From Pseudomonas sp. MWU13-2100 (GTDB taxonomy: Bacteria; Pseudomonadota; Gammaproteobacteria; Pseudomonadales; Pseudomonadaceae): a DNA stretch of 64,000 nt. Below, piece after piece: positions 1 through 10,599 of this stretch; position 1 is the stretch's first letter, and each line of letters begins with the position of its first letter. The notes beneath the pieces were generated by a model, which had not been told where the DNA came from, did not search any database, and was given only the letters and a program-made list of their open reading frames with translations. Where the stretch lies: positions 124,001 through 188,000 of the forward strand of contig NZ_JALLIX010000003.1 in NCBI RefSeq assembly GCF_023242365.1, in the 5' to 3' direction. The translations under genes and the position numbers were made by a program.

Positions 1-244
1 GGAAGAAGAAACCGCCAAGCGCCTGGCCCTGTTCGCGCCCCTGCAAGTCACCCGCGAACTGCTCGACCTGGCCGCGCCCGACGTACTGTTCCTGCACTGC
101 CTGCCCGCCCACCGCGGCGAGGAAATCAGCCTCGACCTGCTCGACGACCCGCGCTCGGTCGCCTGGGACCAGGCGGAAAACCGCCTGCATGCGCAAAAGG
201 CCCTGCTCGAATTCCTGGTGGCACCGGCGTATCGCCCTGCATGA
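1..244 (+). CDS. argF: Ornithine carbamoyltransferase, C-terminal part (partial)
   Basis: The open frame enters at base 2 and ends in TGA at 242-244. It holds the C-terminal OTCase signature [10 protein letters not shown], which contributes the Cys and Arg that bind ornithine and carbamoyl phosphate. The enzyme makes citrulline from ornithine and carbamoyl phosphate in cytoplasmic arginine synthesis. About 80 residues are visible; the rest lies before the window. Its stop overlaps the ATG of the next gene by four bases (ATGA), so the ABC ATPase is probably translationally coupled. An anabolic argF is favoured over the catabolic arcB because no arcA or arcC sits beside it, but the fragment alone cannot settle this. 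Confidence 0.9.
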   Translation, partial: EEETAKRLALFAPLQVTRELLDLAAPDVLFLHCLPAHRGEEISLDLLDDPRSVAWDQAENRLHAQKALLEFLVAPAYRPA

Positions 245-1290
245 GTGATTCGTTGCTGTTGAAGCTGCATGACCTATCCTGCGGCTACCAGGCGCAACGG
301 GTGGTGCAGCACCTCAACCTGCACCTCAACGCCGGCGACATCGGCTGCCTGCTGGGTGCCTCCGGGTGCGGCAAGACCACCACCCTGCGAGCGATTGCCG
401 GTTTCGAGCCGGTGCACGAGGGCGAGATCCAACTGGCCGGCGAAGTCATTTCCCGTACCGGTTTCACTCTCGCGCCGGAGAGACGTCGGATTGGCATGGT
501 GTTCCAGGACTACGCGTTGTTTCCGCACCTGAGTGTCGCCGACAACATCGCCTTCGGCATTCGCCTGCACCCGCGCAAGGCTCGGATCACCGAAGAAATG
601 CTCGAGCTGGTCAATCTCAAAGGGCTGGGCAAGCGTTACCCCCACGAACTGTCCGGTGGCCAGCAGCAACGGGTGGCACTGGCCCGCGCGCTGGCCCCGG
701 AACCGCAATTGCTGTTGCTCGACGAGCCGTTTTCCAACCTTGACGTCGAGCTGCGGCGCAAGCTCAGCCAGGAAGTCCGGGACATCCTCAAGCAACGCGG
801 TACCAGCGCGATCCTGGTGACCCACGATCAGGAAGAAGCCTTCGCCGTCAGCGACCAGGTCGGCGTATTCAAAGAGGGCCGCCTGGAGCAATGGGATACG
901 CCCTACAACCTCTATCACGAACCACAGACACCTTTCGTCGCGAGTTTTGTCGGCCAGGGCTACTTCATTCGAGGGCAACTGAGCAGCCCCGAGTCGGTAC
1001 AGACCGAACTGGGCGTGCTGCGCGGCAATCGGGCCTACCCCTGGCCGCTGGGCGGCGCGGTGGATGTGTTGCTGCGTCCGGATGACATTGTCCATGCCCC
1101 GGGCAGCGCACTGACGGCGACAGTCGTCGGCAAGACCTTCCTCGGCGCCTCGACCCTGTATCGCCTGCAACTGCCCACGGGCAGCCAGTTGGAGTCGATT
1201 TTCCCCAGCCACGTCGATCACCTGCCAGGGACCCGGGTCGGTATTCGCGTGGCGGCCGAGCACCTGGTGCTGTTCCAGCCCGCCGCATAG
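241..1290 (+). CDS. ABC transporter ATP-binding protein, FbpC/PotA type
   Basis: A 349-residue ATPase subunit of a binding-protein-dependent importer. Visible motifs are the Walker [10 protein letters not shown] near residue 40, the signature LSGGQQQR near 138, Walker B LLLLDEP near 160 and the switch His in VTHD near 195. A C-terminal domain of about 110 residues looks like the TOBE regulatory domain of ferric-iron, spermidine/putrescine or sulfate importers. The start overlaps the argF stop by four bases. No permease or binding-protein gene lies next to it, so it is an orphan ATPase whose partners are elsewhere. Substrate cannot be read from the sequence; iron or polyamine are family-based guesses. 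Confidence 0.85.
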   Translation: MSDSLLLKLHDLSCGYQAQRVVQHLNLHLNAGDIGCLLGASGCGKTTTLRAIAGFEPVHEGEIQLAGEVISRTGFTLAPERRRIGMVFQDYALFPHLSVADNIAFGIRLHPRKARITEEMLELVNLKGLGKRYPHELSGGQQQRVALARALAPEPQLLLLDEPFSNLDVELRRKLSQEVRDILKQRGTSAILVTHDQEEAFAVSDQVGVFKEGRLEQWDTPYNLYHEPQTPFVASFVGQGYFIRGQLSSPESVQTELGVLRGNRAYPWPLGGAVDVLLRPDDIVHAPGSALTATVVGKTFLGASTLYRLQLPTGSQLESIFPSHVDHLPGTRVGIRVAAEHLVLFQPAA

Positions 1291-1303
1291 ATCGTCAACG
1301 CGG

Positions 1304-1774
1304 TCAGGCGCGGCCGATATCGGCGAACTTCGCCTGGGTATGCTCGGCCAGCACTGCCGGCGCCAACTCAACCTCCAGGCCCCGACGACCGGCGCTGACG
1401 AAAATACTCACGAAGGGCTGCGCGCTCTGATCGATAAAGGTCCGCAGGCGCTTCTTCTGCCCGAGCGGGCTGATGCCGCCGAGCAGATAACCGGTGGCCC
1501 GCTGGGCCGCCGCCGGATCCGCCATCTCGACCTTCTTGACCCCCGCCGCCTGGGCCAACGCCTTCAGGTCCAGACTTCCGACGACCGGCACCACCGCCAC
1601 CAGTAATTCGGCCTTTTCCGTACTGGCGAGCAGCGTCTTGAACACCCGCTCCGGGGCCAACCCCAATTTTTCCGCAGCCTCCAGACCATAGGAAGCGGCT
1701 TTCGGGTCGTGTTCGTAACTGTGCACGCGATGTTCGGCACGAACTTTTTTAAGCAGGTCCAATGCGGGGGTCAT
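1304..1774 (-). CDS. ybaK: YbaK/EbsC-family Cys-tRNA(Pro) deacylase
   Basis: A 156-residue protein of the YbaK/ProX editing family. It matches the family in length and in the segments SYGLEAAEKLGL, VFKTL and GGISPLGQKK, the last being the conserved glycine-rich GxxSP(F/L)G loop. The family hydrolyses Cys-tRNA(Pro) produced when prolyl-tRNA synthetase mischarges cysteine. The frame stays open to a TTG at 1801, but the ATG at 1774 gives the usual N-terminus MTPALDLLKK and length. It converges on the ABC ATPase gene with only 13 bases between the stops and is divergent from glpF. Confidence 0.87.
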   Translation of the reverse strand: MTPALDLLKKVRAEHRVHSYEHDPKAASYGLEAAEKLGLAPERVFKTLLASTEKAELLVAVVPVVGSLDLKALAQAAGVKKVEMADPAAAQRATGYLLGGISPLGQKKRLRTFIDQSAQPFVSIFVSAGRRGLEVELAPAVLAEHTQAKFADIGRA

Positions 1775-1954
1775 GGCAGGTCCAGGCGACTCGAAAGACA
1801 AGCGTGGATTTTAGGCCATTCTCGACGAAAAGGCTCTATGACAAGCCTGGCCTCAAGCTTCTCCTAGCATCAGCAGAGCCAATAAACGCGCAAAAAGCAC
1901 TCTTTTCCTACATACAAATCATCCTCATTCACGCGCCCAAAGCTAAAAAAGTGG

Positions 1955-2017
1955 ACTATCGTTCATTTTCGACCTTTGACATCAGCGTTTCTTGTCTATA
2001 TTTTTTCGAATCTGAAG
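1955..2017 (+). promoter_or_regulatory. Candidate glpF promoter with GlpR-like half-sites
   Basis: A TTGACA at 1976-1981 is followed 17 bases later by TATTTT at 1999-2004, a plausible sigma-70 promoter for glpFK. TTCATTTTCGA just upstream (about 1961-1971) and TTTTTTCGAA over the -10 region (about 2001-2010) resemble the TTCG-containing halves of GlpR operators. This is motif matching by eye only. The rest of the 1775-2146 gap shows nothing else recognisable. Confidence 0.45.
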
Positions 2018-2146
2018 ATTACAGTCCTGCATCCAGTAACAACGAGCGGTAAGCCGAAATCAGAGACGGGAATTCCTGAGCATCGGTGAAAGTCCACGTC
2101 CATCATTCGGATGGGCGTCTAACAACAACAAAAATCGAGGTGTCCA

Positions 2147-2998
2147 ATGAGTACCGCTTTAAAACAACCGTCGCTCTCGGGCCAATGCATCGCCGAATTC
2201 CTCGGCACCGCGCTGTTGATCTTTTTCGGCACCGGCTGCGTTGCCGCGCTCAAGGTCGCGGGCGCCACCTTTGGCCTGTGGGAAATCAGCATCATCTGGG
2301 GCATGGGCGTGAGCATGGCGATCTACCTGACCGCCGGCGTTTCCGGCGCTCACCTGAACCCGGCCGTCAGCATTGCACTGTGCCTGTTCGCTGACTTCGA
2401 AAAACGCAAACTGCCGTTCTACATCCTCGCCCAGGTCGCTGGCGCCTTCTGTGCCGCCGCGTTGGTTTACACGCTCTACAGCAACCTGTTCTTCGATTTC
2501 GAACAAACCCACCATATGATCCGCGGCTCCCAGGCCAGCCTGGAACTGGCTTCGGTGTTTTCCACCTACCCCAACCCGGCGCTGAGCACCGCCCAGGCGT
2601 TCCTGGTGGAAGTGGTGATCACCGCGATCCTGATGGGCGTGATCATGTCCCTGACCGACGACAACAACGGCCTGCCCAACGGCCCGCTGGCGCCACTGCT
2701 GATTGGCTTGCTGATTGCCGTGATCGGCAGCGCGATGGGTCCGTTGACCGGCTTTGCGATGAACCCTGCGCGGGATTTCGGCCCCAAGCTGATGACCTTC
2801 CTCTTCGGCTGGGGTGATATCGCCTTCACCGGCGGGCGCGACATTCCGTATTTCCTGATTCCGATCTTTGCACCGATTGTCGGTGCCTGCCTCGGCGCCG
2901 TGCTGTATCGCGGGATGATTGCCCGCCATCTGCCCAGCGCCCAACCTGCAATACAGGAAGAACCCGCGACCGCTGCGAAAAAGGTCCAGGCTTCCTGA
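2147..2998 (+). CDS. glpF: Glycerol uptake facilitator GlpF
   Basis: A 283-residue aquaglyceroporin of the MIP family in the inner membrane that lets glycerol diffuse into the cell. Both NPA-type boxes are present: HLNPAVSIA near residue 66 and MNPARDFGP near residue 205. The hydrophobic pattern fits six spanning helices plus two half-helices. The start follows a GAGGTG ribosome binding site at the usual distance. It heads the glp cluster: glpK follows, then glpR and glpD, so entry is coupled to trapping by phosphorylation. A GlpR-controlled promoter probably lies upstream. Confidence 0.95.
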   Translation: MSTALKQPSLSGQCIAEFLGTALLIFFGTGCVAALKVAGATFGLWEISIIWGMGVSMAIYLTAGVSGAHLNPAVSIALCLFADFEKRKLPFYILAQVAGAFCAAALVYTLYSNLFFDFEQTHHMIRGSQASLELASVFSTYPNPALSTAQAFLVEVVITAILMGVIMSLTDDNNGLPNGPLAPLLIGLLIAVIGSAMGPLTGFAMNPARDFGPKLMTFLFGWGDIAFTGGRDIPYFLIPIFAPIVGACLGAVLYRGMIARHLPSAQPAIQEEPATAAKKVQAS

Positions 2999-3024
2999 AA
3001 CACCTGCAAGACGCCAGTCCCTGT

Positions 3025-4596
<1,572 letters not shown>

Positions 4597-4607
4597 GCCG
4601 CCTCCCT

Positions 4608-4691
4608 TGTAGGAACCGGCTTGCTGGCGATGGCGTCCGAATGGGCGCAGCAAGGCTCAAGGGCCTCTTCGCCGGCAAGCCGGCTCCCACA
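4608..4691. repeat. REP-type imperfect palindrome (TGTAGGAACCGGCTTGC class)
   Basis: Two inverted arms, TGTAGGAACCGGCTTGCTGGC and GCCGGCAAGCCGGCTCCCACA, flank about 45 bases. This is a Pseudomonas REP doublet in the gap after glpK. It could act as an mRNA-stabilising or terminating hairpin for glpFK. Confidence 0.75.
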
Positions 4692-4867
4692 GGAGTTGTG
4701 ACACATCCACTGTCCTGTCCCCTTCGCCACACGGTTTAAGCGACAGGCACCGGCGTGGTTTACGACGCAATCTGCGTACATTCACGATTGATTGGCCCCG
4801 CAAGTGGCAGACAGGTCCTTCCTGCGGCATGATGGAGGAATTTGTACGGCAGCCCAAAGGACGCCCA

Positions 4868-5623
4868 ATGAATCTGCCTCCCCGCCAGCAGCAAATCCTC
4901 GAACTGGTCCGCGAACGCGGTTATGTCAGCATCGAGGAAATGGCCCAGCTTTTTGTCGTGACCCCGCAAACCATCCGCCGCGATATCAACCAACTGGCGG
5001 ACTCCAATCTGCTACGCCGCTACCACGGTGGCGCGGCCTACGATTCCAGCGTGGAAAACACCGCCTACGCCATGCGCGCCGACCAGATGCGCGATGAAAA
5101 ACAACGCATCGCCGAGGCCATCGCCGCCCATATCCCTGATCACGCCTCGCTGTTCATCAATATCGGCACCACCACCGAATCCATCGCCAGGGCATTGCTC
5201 AATCACAGCCACCTGAAGATCATCACCAACAACCTGCATGTCGCCTCGATCCTCAGCGCCAAGGACGATTTCGAAGTGCAACTGGCCGGCGGCAACGTGC
5301 GCCGTGACGGCGGCGTAGTGGGCCAGGCCAGCGTCGACTTCATCAACCAGTTCAAGGTCGACTTCGCCCTGGTGGGCATCAGCGGCATCGACGAAGACGG
5401 CAGCCTGCTGGACTTCGACTACCAGGAAGTGCGGGTTTCCCAAGCGATCATTGCCAATGCCCGCCAAGTCATCCTGGCCGCGGACTCCAGCAAGTTCGGG
5501 CGCAATGCCATGGTGCGCCTGGGGCCGATCACCCTGATCGACTGCCTGGTGACCGACCAGGCGCCCGTACCGGCACTGGCCCAACTGCTGCACCAGCACA
5601 AGATCCGCCTGGAAGTGGTCTGA
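4868..5623 (+). CDS. glpR: DeoR-family glycerol-3-phosphate regulon repressor GlpR
   Basis: A 251-residue DeoR-family repressor. The N-terminal helix-turn-helix includes [10 protein letters not shown] and the family motif TPQTIRRDI near residues 33-41. The C-terminal effector domain has the DeoR sensor features [10 protein letters not shown] and VRRDGGVVG. It represses glpF/glpK and glpD until glycerol 3-phosphate binds. The frame is open to an ATG at 4829, but the start at 4868 has AAAGGA upstream and gives the standard length. It lies between glpK and glpD, and candidate operators occur at 5855-5872 and 5943-5970. Confidence 0.93.
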   Translation: MNLPPRQQQILELVRERGYVSIEEMAQLFVVTPQTIRRDINQLADSNLLRRYHGGAAYDSSVENTAYAMRADQMRDEKQRIAEAIAAHIPDHASLFINIGTTTESIARALLNHSHLKIITNNLHVASILSAKDDFEVQLAGGNVRRDGGVVGQASVDFINQFKVDFALVGISGIDEDGSLLDFDYQEVRVSQAIIANARQVILAADSSKFGRNAMVRLGPITLIDCLVTDQAPVPALAQLLHQHKIRLEVV

Positions 5624-5640
5624 GGCTCAGGCCTGCCCCC

Positions 5641-5830
5641 TGTGGCGAGCGGGCTTGCCCTAAGGCCAGTCAGTCAAGTGGGGGATATTGAGATCGTCAT
5701 TAACCTGTGGGAGCGGTGCTTGCCCGCGAAGCTTTTAGCGGCCTCAAGGACCTCTTCGCGAGCAAGCTCTGCTCCCACAGGGACGGTGTTCGACCTTAAG
5801 ACTGGCCTTAGAGCAAGCCCGCTCGCCACA
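5641..5830. repeat. Nested pair of REP palindromes
   Basis: An outer inverted repeat starts TGTGGCGAGCGGGCTTGCCC (5641) and ends with GCAAGCCCGCTCGCCACA (5830); its arms extend inward through CTAAGGCCAGTC and GACTGGCCTTAG. In the loop sits a complete second REP doublet of another family (about 5706-5781), TGTGGGAGCGGTGCTTGCCC paired with CTCTGCTCCCACA. One mobile palindrome therefore appears inserted in another. Confidence 0.85.
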
Positions 5831-5854
5831 GCGCCTACGCGGCTCTCGCCCTAC

Positions 5855-5872
5855 AATGTTCGATAATTTTCC
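5855..5872 (+). promoter_or_regulatory. Candidate GlpR operator upstream of glpD
   Basis: AATGTTCGATAATTTTCC resembles the GlpR box with its ATGTTCG half-site and AT-rich centre. It lies about 130 bases before the glpD start. The match was made by eye to the known enterobacterial and Pseudomonas style. Confidence 0.5.
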
Positions 5873-5942
5873 TTTCCAGCCGTCCTGATGGATTTTTTCA
5901 ATCAGGACTCACTGGTCGCGGGCCTGTTTATCCGCTACTATT

Positions 5943-5970
5943 TTCGAAAATGAACATTAATGTTCGAATT
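5943..5970 (+). promoter_or_regulatory. Candidate GlpR operator close to glpD
   Basis: GAACATTAATGTTC (5952-5965) is a perfect 14-base palindrome flanked on each side by TTCGAA sequence. It holds the ATGTTCGAA half-sites expected for GlpR and sits 30-60 bases before the glpD ATG, a position suited to blocking transcription. Confidence 0.6.
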
Positions 5971-6002
5971 CAAATATAGAGAAGACCCTGCGAGGCTCAC
6001 CG

Positions 6003-7541
6003 ATGACCCCCAGTACCTTGCCTGCCCCACCCCTTGCCGAGCTGTATGACATCGCCGTGATTGGTGGTGGTATCAATGGTGTCGGGATTGCCGCGGACGC
6101 AGCCGGTCGCGGTCTCTCGGTGTTCCTTTGCGAAAAGGACGATCTGGCCAGCCACACCTCCTCGGCCAGCAGCAAACTGATCCACGGCGGCCTGCGTTAT
6201 CTGGAACATTACGAATTCCGCCTGGTGCGCGAAGCCCTGGCCGAGCGTGAAGTCCTGCTTGCCAAGGCCCCGCATATCGTCAAGCCGATGCGCTTCGTCC
6301 TGCCGCACCGTCCGCACCTGCGTCCGGCCTGGATGATTCGTGCCGGCCTGTTCCTTTACGACCACCTGGGCAAGCGCGAGAAGCTCGCCGCCTCGAAAAG
6401 CCTGAAGTTCGGTGCCGACAGCGCGCTCAAGGCCGAAATCACCAAGGGTTTCGAATACTCCGACTGCTGGGTCGACGATGCGCGCCTGGTGGTACTCAAT
6501 GCCATGGCGGCGCGGGAGAGCGGCGCCCATGTGCATACCCGCACCCGCTGCGTCAGCGCCCGTCGCGGCAAAGGTCTGTGGCAGCTGGAAATGGAACGCG
6601 GCGACGGCACGCGCTTCTCGATCCAGGCCAAGGCCCTGGTCAACGCGGCCGGCCCCTGGGTCGCCAAGTTCATCAAGGACGACCTGAAGCTGGAATCGCC
6701 CTATGGCATCCGCCTGATCCAGGGCAGCCACCTGATCGTGCCCCGTCTGTACGAAGGCGAGCACGCGCACATCCTGCAGAACGAGGACCAGCGCATTGTC
6801 TTCACCATTCCGTACCTGGACCGTTTCACCCTGATCGGCACCACCGACCGCGAATACCAGGGCGACCCGGCCAAGGTCAGCATCACTGACGCCGAAACCG
6901 ACTACCTGCTCAAAGTAGTCAATGCACACTTCAAGAAGCAGCTTGCCCGCAGCGATATCGTGCACAGCTACTCCGGCGTTCGGCCGCTGTGCAACGACGA
7001 GTCCGACAACCCTTCGGCGGTCACTCGCGATTACACCCTGGCCCTGTCCGGCGGCAACGATGAGGCACCGCTGCTGTCGGTGTTCGGCGGCAAGCTGACC
7101 ACCTACCGCAAGCTCGCCGAGTCGGCGCTGGCCCAGTTGGCACCGTTCTTCAAGCAGATGAAGCCGAGCTGGACCGCCACCTCGACTTTGCCCGGCGGCG
7201 AAGACATGACCACGCGCCAGGCCCTGAGTCACGAGATCCGCACCCGCTTCGACTGGGTTCCGAGCGAGATCGCCCGGCGCTGGGCAAGCACCTACGGCAG
7301 CCGCACCTGGCGCCTGCTGGAGGGCGTGCAGAACCTGAGCGACCTGGGTGAACACCTCGGCGGCGGCCTCTATACCCGCGAAGTCGATTACCTGTGCAGC
7401 GAAGAGTGGGCTTGCACGGCAGTGGATATCCTCTGGCGCCGCAGCAAGCTGGGCCTGTTCACCACGGCGGCCGAGCAGCAACAGTTGCAGCACTACCTGG
7501 ACAAGGTCGAGCAGCACCGCGGCAAGATCGAAGCGGCCTGA
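6003..7541 (+). CDS. glpD: Aerobic glycerol-3-phosphate dehydrogenase
   Basis: A 512-residue FAD-dependent dehydrogenase, normal length for GlpD. The dinucleotide-binding motif VIGGGINGVGIA is at residues 18-29, and the substrate and FAD regions SSKLIHGGLRYLEHYEFRLV and SVFGGKLTTYRKLAE are typical. It oxidises sn-glycerol 3-phosphate to dihydroxyacetone phosphate at the inner face of the membrane and passes electrons to quinone. It has its own upstream region with two candidate GlpR operators, so it is probably transcribed separately from glpFK. Confidence 0.95.
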   Translation: MTPSTLPAPPLAELYDIAVIGGGINGVGIAADAAGRGLSVFLCEKDDLASHTSSASSKLIHGGLRYLEHYEFRLVREALAEREVLLAKAPHIVKPMRFVLPHRPHLRPAWMIRAGLFLYDHLGKREKLAASKSLKFGADSALKAEITKGFEYSDCWVDDARLVVLNAMAARESGAHVHTRTRCVSARRGKGLWQLEMERGDGTRFSIQAKALVNAAGPWVAKFIKDDLKLESPYGIRLIQGSHLIVPRLYEGEHAHILQNEDQRIVFTIPYLDRFTLIGTTDREYQGDPAKVSITDAETDYLLKVVNAHFKKQLARSDIVHSYSGVRPLCNDESDNPSAVTRDYTLALSGGNDEAPLLSVFGGKLTTYRKLAESALAQLAPFFKQMKPSWTATSTLPGGEDMTTRQALSHEIRTRFDWVPSEIARRWASTYGSRTWRLLEGVQNLSDLGEHLGGGLYTREVDYLCSEEWACTAVDILWRRSKLGLFTTAAEQQQLQHYLDKVEQHRGKIEAA

Positions 7542-7585
7542 TTCAGGCCCCTCCTGAATACAGGAGAGTTGAAGCCGAACGCGTC

Positions 7586-7720
7586 TTGTGGCAAGCGGGC
7601 TTGCCCGTGCTCGACTGCGCAGCAGTCGCAAAACCGCTTATCTCGGTCTACCTGATGCACCGATTTCAGCGGTTTCAGGGGCGCGTCGCAGCCCAGCGCG
7701 GGCAAGCCCGCTCGCCACAG
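7586..7720. repeat. Long REP element (TGTGGCGAGCGGGCTTGCCC class)
   Basis: Inverted ends CTTGTGGCAAGCGGGCTTGC and GGGCAAGCCCGCTCGCCACA enclose about 90 bases that contain a second dyad, AAAACCGCT with AGCGGTTT, around CTCGGTCT. The element at 60691-60823 has the same ends and a similar core, so the whole unit of about 135 bp is dispersed, not just the arms. Confidence 0.8.
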
Positions 7721-7817
7721 ATATCCACCAGACTTGAGCTCGCTCTGAACCTGGAAAAGCGCCCTCACGATCATAGAAGTCCTCGAATACAAGCTCCGTC
7801 CTACAGCCCCCCTTCTA

Positions 7818-7862
7818 TTCGGTTTTCCGAACAGCCCTTCGCCAGCCATTCGGTGAACCGGA
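7818..7862 (+). promoter_or_regulatory. Two AauR-type upstream boxes for the acidic amino acid transporter
   Basis: TTCGGTTTTCCGAA (7818-7831) is a perfect inverted repeat TTCGG-N4-CCGAA. TTCGGTGAACCGGA (7849-7862) matches it with one mismatch. Their centres are 31 bases apart, about three helical turns, and they lie about 100 bases before the sigma-54 promoter. This layout fits enhancer sites for the NtrC-type regulator AauR encoded downstream. Confidence 0.7.
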
Positions 7863-7938
7863 CGTCAGACGCTCTGAAATCCCTCGAAACAAACATAATC
7901 TCCTTTAAAATCAATAGCTAAAACCATAGCCGCGAGCC

Positions 7939-7954
7939 TGGCACGAGTCGTGCT
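7939..7954 (+). promoter_or_regulatory. Sigma-54 (-24/-12) promoter for the transporter operon
   Basis: TGGCACGAGTCGTGCT has the invariant GG (7940-7941) and GC (7952-7953) separated by ten bases, with the TGGCACG -24 element. It lies about 115 bases before the start of the binding-protein gene. Confidence 0.8.
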
Positions 7955-8067
7955 CTAGACTCTGTAGCGAATGCTCAAGCCGTCCCTTGGGCCCTATGAG
8001 CAGTTCGAAGTACCCGAGAGTCGGCTGACCGGCTCCATAAGAAAAACAATCTCGAGGAAATCATCTG

Positions 8068-8982
8068 ATGCGCATCGTTCCCCAGCTTCTGGGCGCAGCT
8101 ATCGCTGTTGCTCTGATCAGTACTCCAGTTTTCGCCGCTGAACTGACCGGCACCCTGAAGAAGATCAAAGAGTCCGGCACCATCACCCTCGGGCATCGCG
8201 ACAGCTCCATTCCGTTCTCCTACATCGCGGATGCATCCGGCAAGCCAGTCGGCTACTCCCACGACATCCAACTGGCCATTGTCGAAGGCATCAAGAAAGA
8301 CCTCGGCCTGCCGGATCTCAAGGTCAAGTACAACCTGGTGACCTCGCAGACCCGCATCCCGCTGGTGCAGAACGGCACCGTCGACGTCGAGTGCGGCTCC
8401 ACCACCAACAACGCCGAACGCGGCCAGCAAGTGGACTTCTCGGTCGGCATCTTCGAAATCGGCACGCGCCTGCTGTCGAAGAAAGACTCCACCTACAAGG
8501 ACTTCGCCGACCTCAAGGGCAAGAACGTCGTGACCACCGCCGGCACCACGTCCGAGCGCATCATCAAGGCGATGAACGCCGACAAGCAGATGGGCATGAA
8601 CGTCATCTCCGCCAAGGACCATGGCGAAGCCTTCAACATGCTCGAAAGCGGACGCGCCGTGGCCTTCATGATGGACGACGCGCTGCTCGCCGGGGAAATG
8701 GCCAAGGCCAAGAAGCCTGATGACTGGGCCGTGACCGGCACCCCGCAGTCCTACGAAATCTATGGTTGCATGGTCCGCAAGGACGATCCGGCTTTCAAGA
8801 AAGCCGTGGATGACGCCATCGTCGCGACCTACAAGTCCGGCGAGATCAACAAGATCTACGCCAAGTGGTTCACCCAGCCGATCCCACCAAAGGGCCTGAA
8901 CCTGAACTTCCCGATGAGCGAAGAGCTCAAGGCGCTGCTGGCCAATCCGAACGACAAGCCGGCACCGGACAAAAAAATCTGA
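8068..8982 (+). CDS. gltI: Glutamate/aspartate periplasmic binding protein
   Basis: A 304-residue solute-binding protein (called AatJ in P. putida). The first 23 residues, with a hydrophobic run ending VFAAE, form a secretion signal. The mature part is a type II amino acid binding fold with TITLGHRDSSIPFSY, GSTTNNAERGQQVDFSVG and TAGTTSERIIKAMN, as in GltI. It captures glutamate, aspartate and probably glutamine in the periplasm. The start follows a GAGGAAA site. Two permeases and an ATPase follow, and a sigma-54 promoter with AauR-type boxes precedes it. Confidence 0.94.
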   Translation: MRIVPQLLGAAIAVALISTPVFAAELTGTLKKIKESGTITLGHRDSSIPFSYIADASGKPVGYSHDIQLAIVEGIKKDLGLPDLKVKYNLVTSQTRIPLVQNGTVDVECGSTTNNAERGQQVDFSVGIFEIGTRLLSKKDSTYKDFADLKGKNVVTTAGTTSERIIKAMNADKQMGMNVISAKDHGEAFNMLESGRAVAFMMDDALLAGEMAKAKKPDDWAVTGTPQSYEIYGCMVRKDDPAFKKAVDDAIVATYKSGEINKIYAKWFTQPIPPKGLNLNFPMSEELKALLANPNDKPAPDKKI

Positions 8983-9181
8983 TTCACCCCTGAGCGGACT
9001 CCCGGCGGCGCCAGCGCGCGCCCGGGAGTTTGTCGACACCTGCTGTACTGGCTTCTTCTATTGAGACGGGAAAGACACTCGGACCGCGAGCGGTACGCGT
9101 GTGCCTGACGGAGCACGTCAGGTGGGGCGGAGCCCCGGGAAGCACGTGCGTGACCACTGATTGATCCAAGGGGAGACCCGA

Positions 9182-9928
9182 ATGAATTACAACTGGGACT
9201 GGGGCGTGTTCTTCAAGTCCACCGGCGTGGGCAGCGAGACGTATCTCGACTGGTTCATCTCCGGGCTGGGCTGGACCATCGCCATCGCCGTGGTGGCCTG
9301 GATCGTTGCGCTGATCCTCGGCTCGCTGCTGGGTGTGATGCGCACCGTACCGAACCGCGTGGTATCGGGCATTGCCACGGTCTACGTGGAAATCTTCCGT
9401 AACGTGCCGCTGCTGGTGCAACTGTTCATCTGGTACTTCCTGGTACCCGACCTGCTGCCGCAAAACCTGCAGGACTGGTACAAGCAGGACCTGCATCCGA
9501 CCACCTCGGCCTACCTGAGTGTCGTGGTCTGCCTGGGCCTGTTCACCGCCGCCCGGGTTTGCGAACAAGTGCGCACCGGTATCCAGGCGTTGCCCCGCGG
9601 CCAGGAATCGGCGGCCCGCGCCATGGGCTTCAAGCTGCCGCAGATCTACTGGAACGTGCTGCTGCCGCAAGCCTACCGGATCATCATCCCGCCACTCACC
9701 TCGGAATTCCTCAACGTCTTCAAGAACTCCTCCGTGGCCTCGCTGATCGGCTTGATGGAACTGCTCGCGCAGACCAAGCAGACCGCCGAGTTCTCCGCCA
9801 ATCTGTTCGAAGCTTTCACTCTGGCGACGCTGATCTACTTCACCCTGAACATGAGCCTGATGTTGCTGATGCGTCTGATCGAGAAAAAAGTCGCGGTGCC
9901 CGGCCTGATCTCCGTGGGGGGTAAATAA
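9182..9928 (+). CDS. gltJ: Glutamate/aspartate ABC transporter permease GltJ/AatQ
   Basis: A 248-residue HisM-family inner-membrane permease. It has the amino acid permease loop EQVRTGIQALPRGQESAARAMGF (EAA-type motif) near residue 125 and several hydrophobic spans. The GTG/ATG choice is settled by AGGGGAGA just upstream of the ATG at 9182, although the frame is open 21 bases further. It pairs with the next permease, whose ATG overlaps this stop by one base (TAATG). Confidence 0.93.
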   Translation: MNYNWDWGVFFKSTGVGSETYLDWFISGLGWTIAIAVVAWIVALILGSLLGVMRTVPNRVVSGIATVYVEIFRNVPLLVQLFIWYFLVPDLLPQNLQDWYKQDLHPTTSAYLSVVVCLGLFTAARVCEQVRTGIQALPRGQESAARAMGFKLPQIYWNVLLPQAYRIIIPPLTSEFLNVFKNSSVASLIGLMELLAQTKQTAEFSANLFEAFTLATLIYFTLNMSLMLLMRLIEKKVAVPGLISVGGK

Positions 9929-10599
9929 TGGACTTCGATTTCAGTGGCATCGTTCCGGCCATTCCCGGTCTCTGGAACGGCATGTTGATGACCCTGCAAC
10001 TGATGGTGCTGGGTGTCGTCGGCGGCCTGGTCATCGGTACGCTCCTGGCGTTGATGCGCTTGTCTTCGAACAAGCTGCTGGCCAACGTCGCCGGCGCCTA
10101 CGTCAACTACTTCCGCTCGATCCCGCTGCTGCTGGTGATCACCTGGTTCTACCTGGCGGTGCCGTTCGTCCTGCGCTGGATCACCGGAGAAGACACGCCG
10201 ATCGGCGCGTTCGCCTCCTGCATCGTGGCCTTCATGATGTTCGAAGCGGCGTACTTCTGCGAAATCGTCCGGGCCGGCGTGCAGTCGATCGCCAAGGGTC
10301 AGATGGGCGCGGCCCAGGCCCTGGGCATGAGCTATGGCCAGACCATGCGCCTGATCATCCTGCCCCAGGCGTTCCGCAAGATGACCCCGCTGCTGTTGCA
10401 GCAGAGCATCATCCTGTTCCAGGACACTTCGCTGGTCTACACCGTGGGCCTGGTGGACTTCCTCAACGCCTCGCGCTCCAGCGGCGACATCATCGGCCGC
10501 TCCAATGAATTCCTGATCTTCGCAGGTCTGGTCTACTTCACAATCAGCTTTGCCGCCTCGCTGCTGGTCAAGCGTCTGCAAAAAAGGTTTGCCGTATGA
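9928..10599 (+). CDS. gltK: Glutamate/aspartate ABC transporter permease GltK/AatM
   Basis: A 223-residue HisM-family permease, the second membrane subunit. The EAA-type loop is [23 protein letters not shown] near residue 113. It overlaps gltJ by one base and gltL by four (ATGA), so the three are translationally coupled. Confidence 0.93.
   Translation: MDFDFSGIVPAIPGLWNGMLMTLQLMVLGVVGGLVIGTLLALMRLSSNKLLANVAGAYVNYFRSIPLLLVITWFYLAVPFVLRWITGEDTPIGAFASCIVAFMMFEAAYFCEIVRAGVQSIAKGQMGAAQALGMSYGQTMRLIILPQAFRKMTPLLLQQSIILFQDTSLVYTVGLVDFLNASRSSGDIIGRSNEFLIFAGLVYFTISFAASLLVKRLQKRFAV

Noticed and set aside
274..1371. A 365-codon open frame opposite the ABC ATPase gene
   Set aside because: It is the shadow of a high-GC gene on the other strand, with no recognisable domains and no ribosome binding site.
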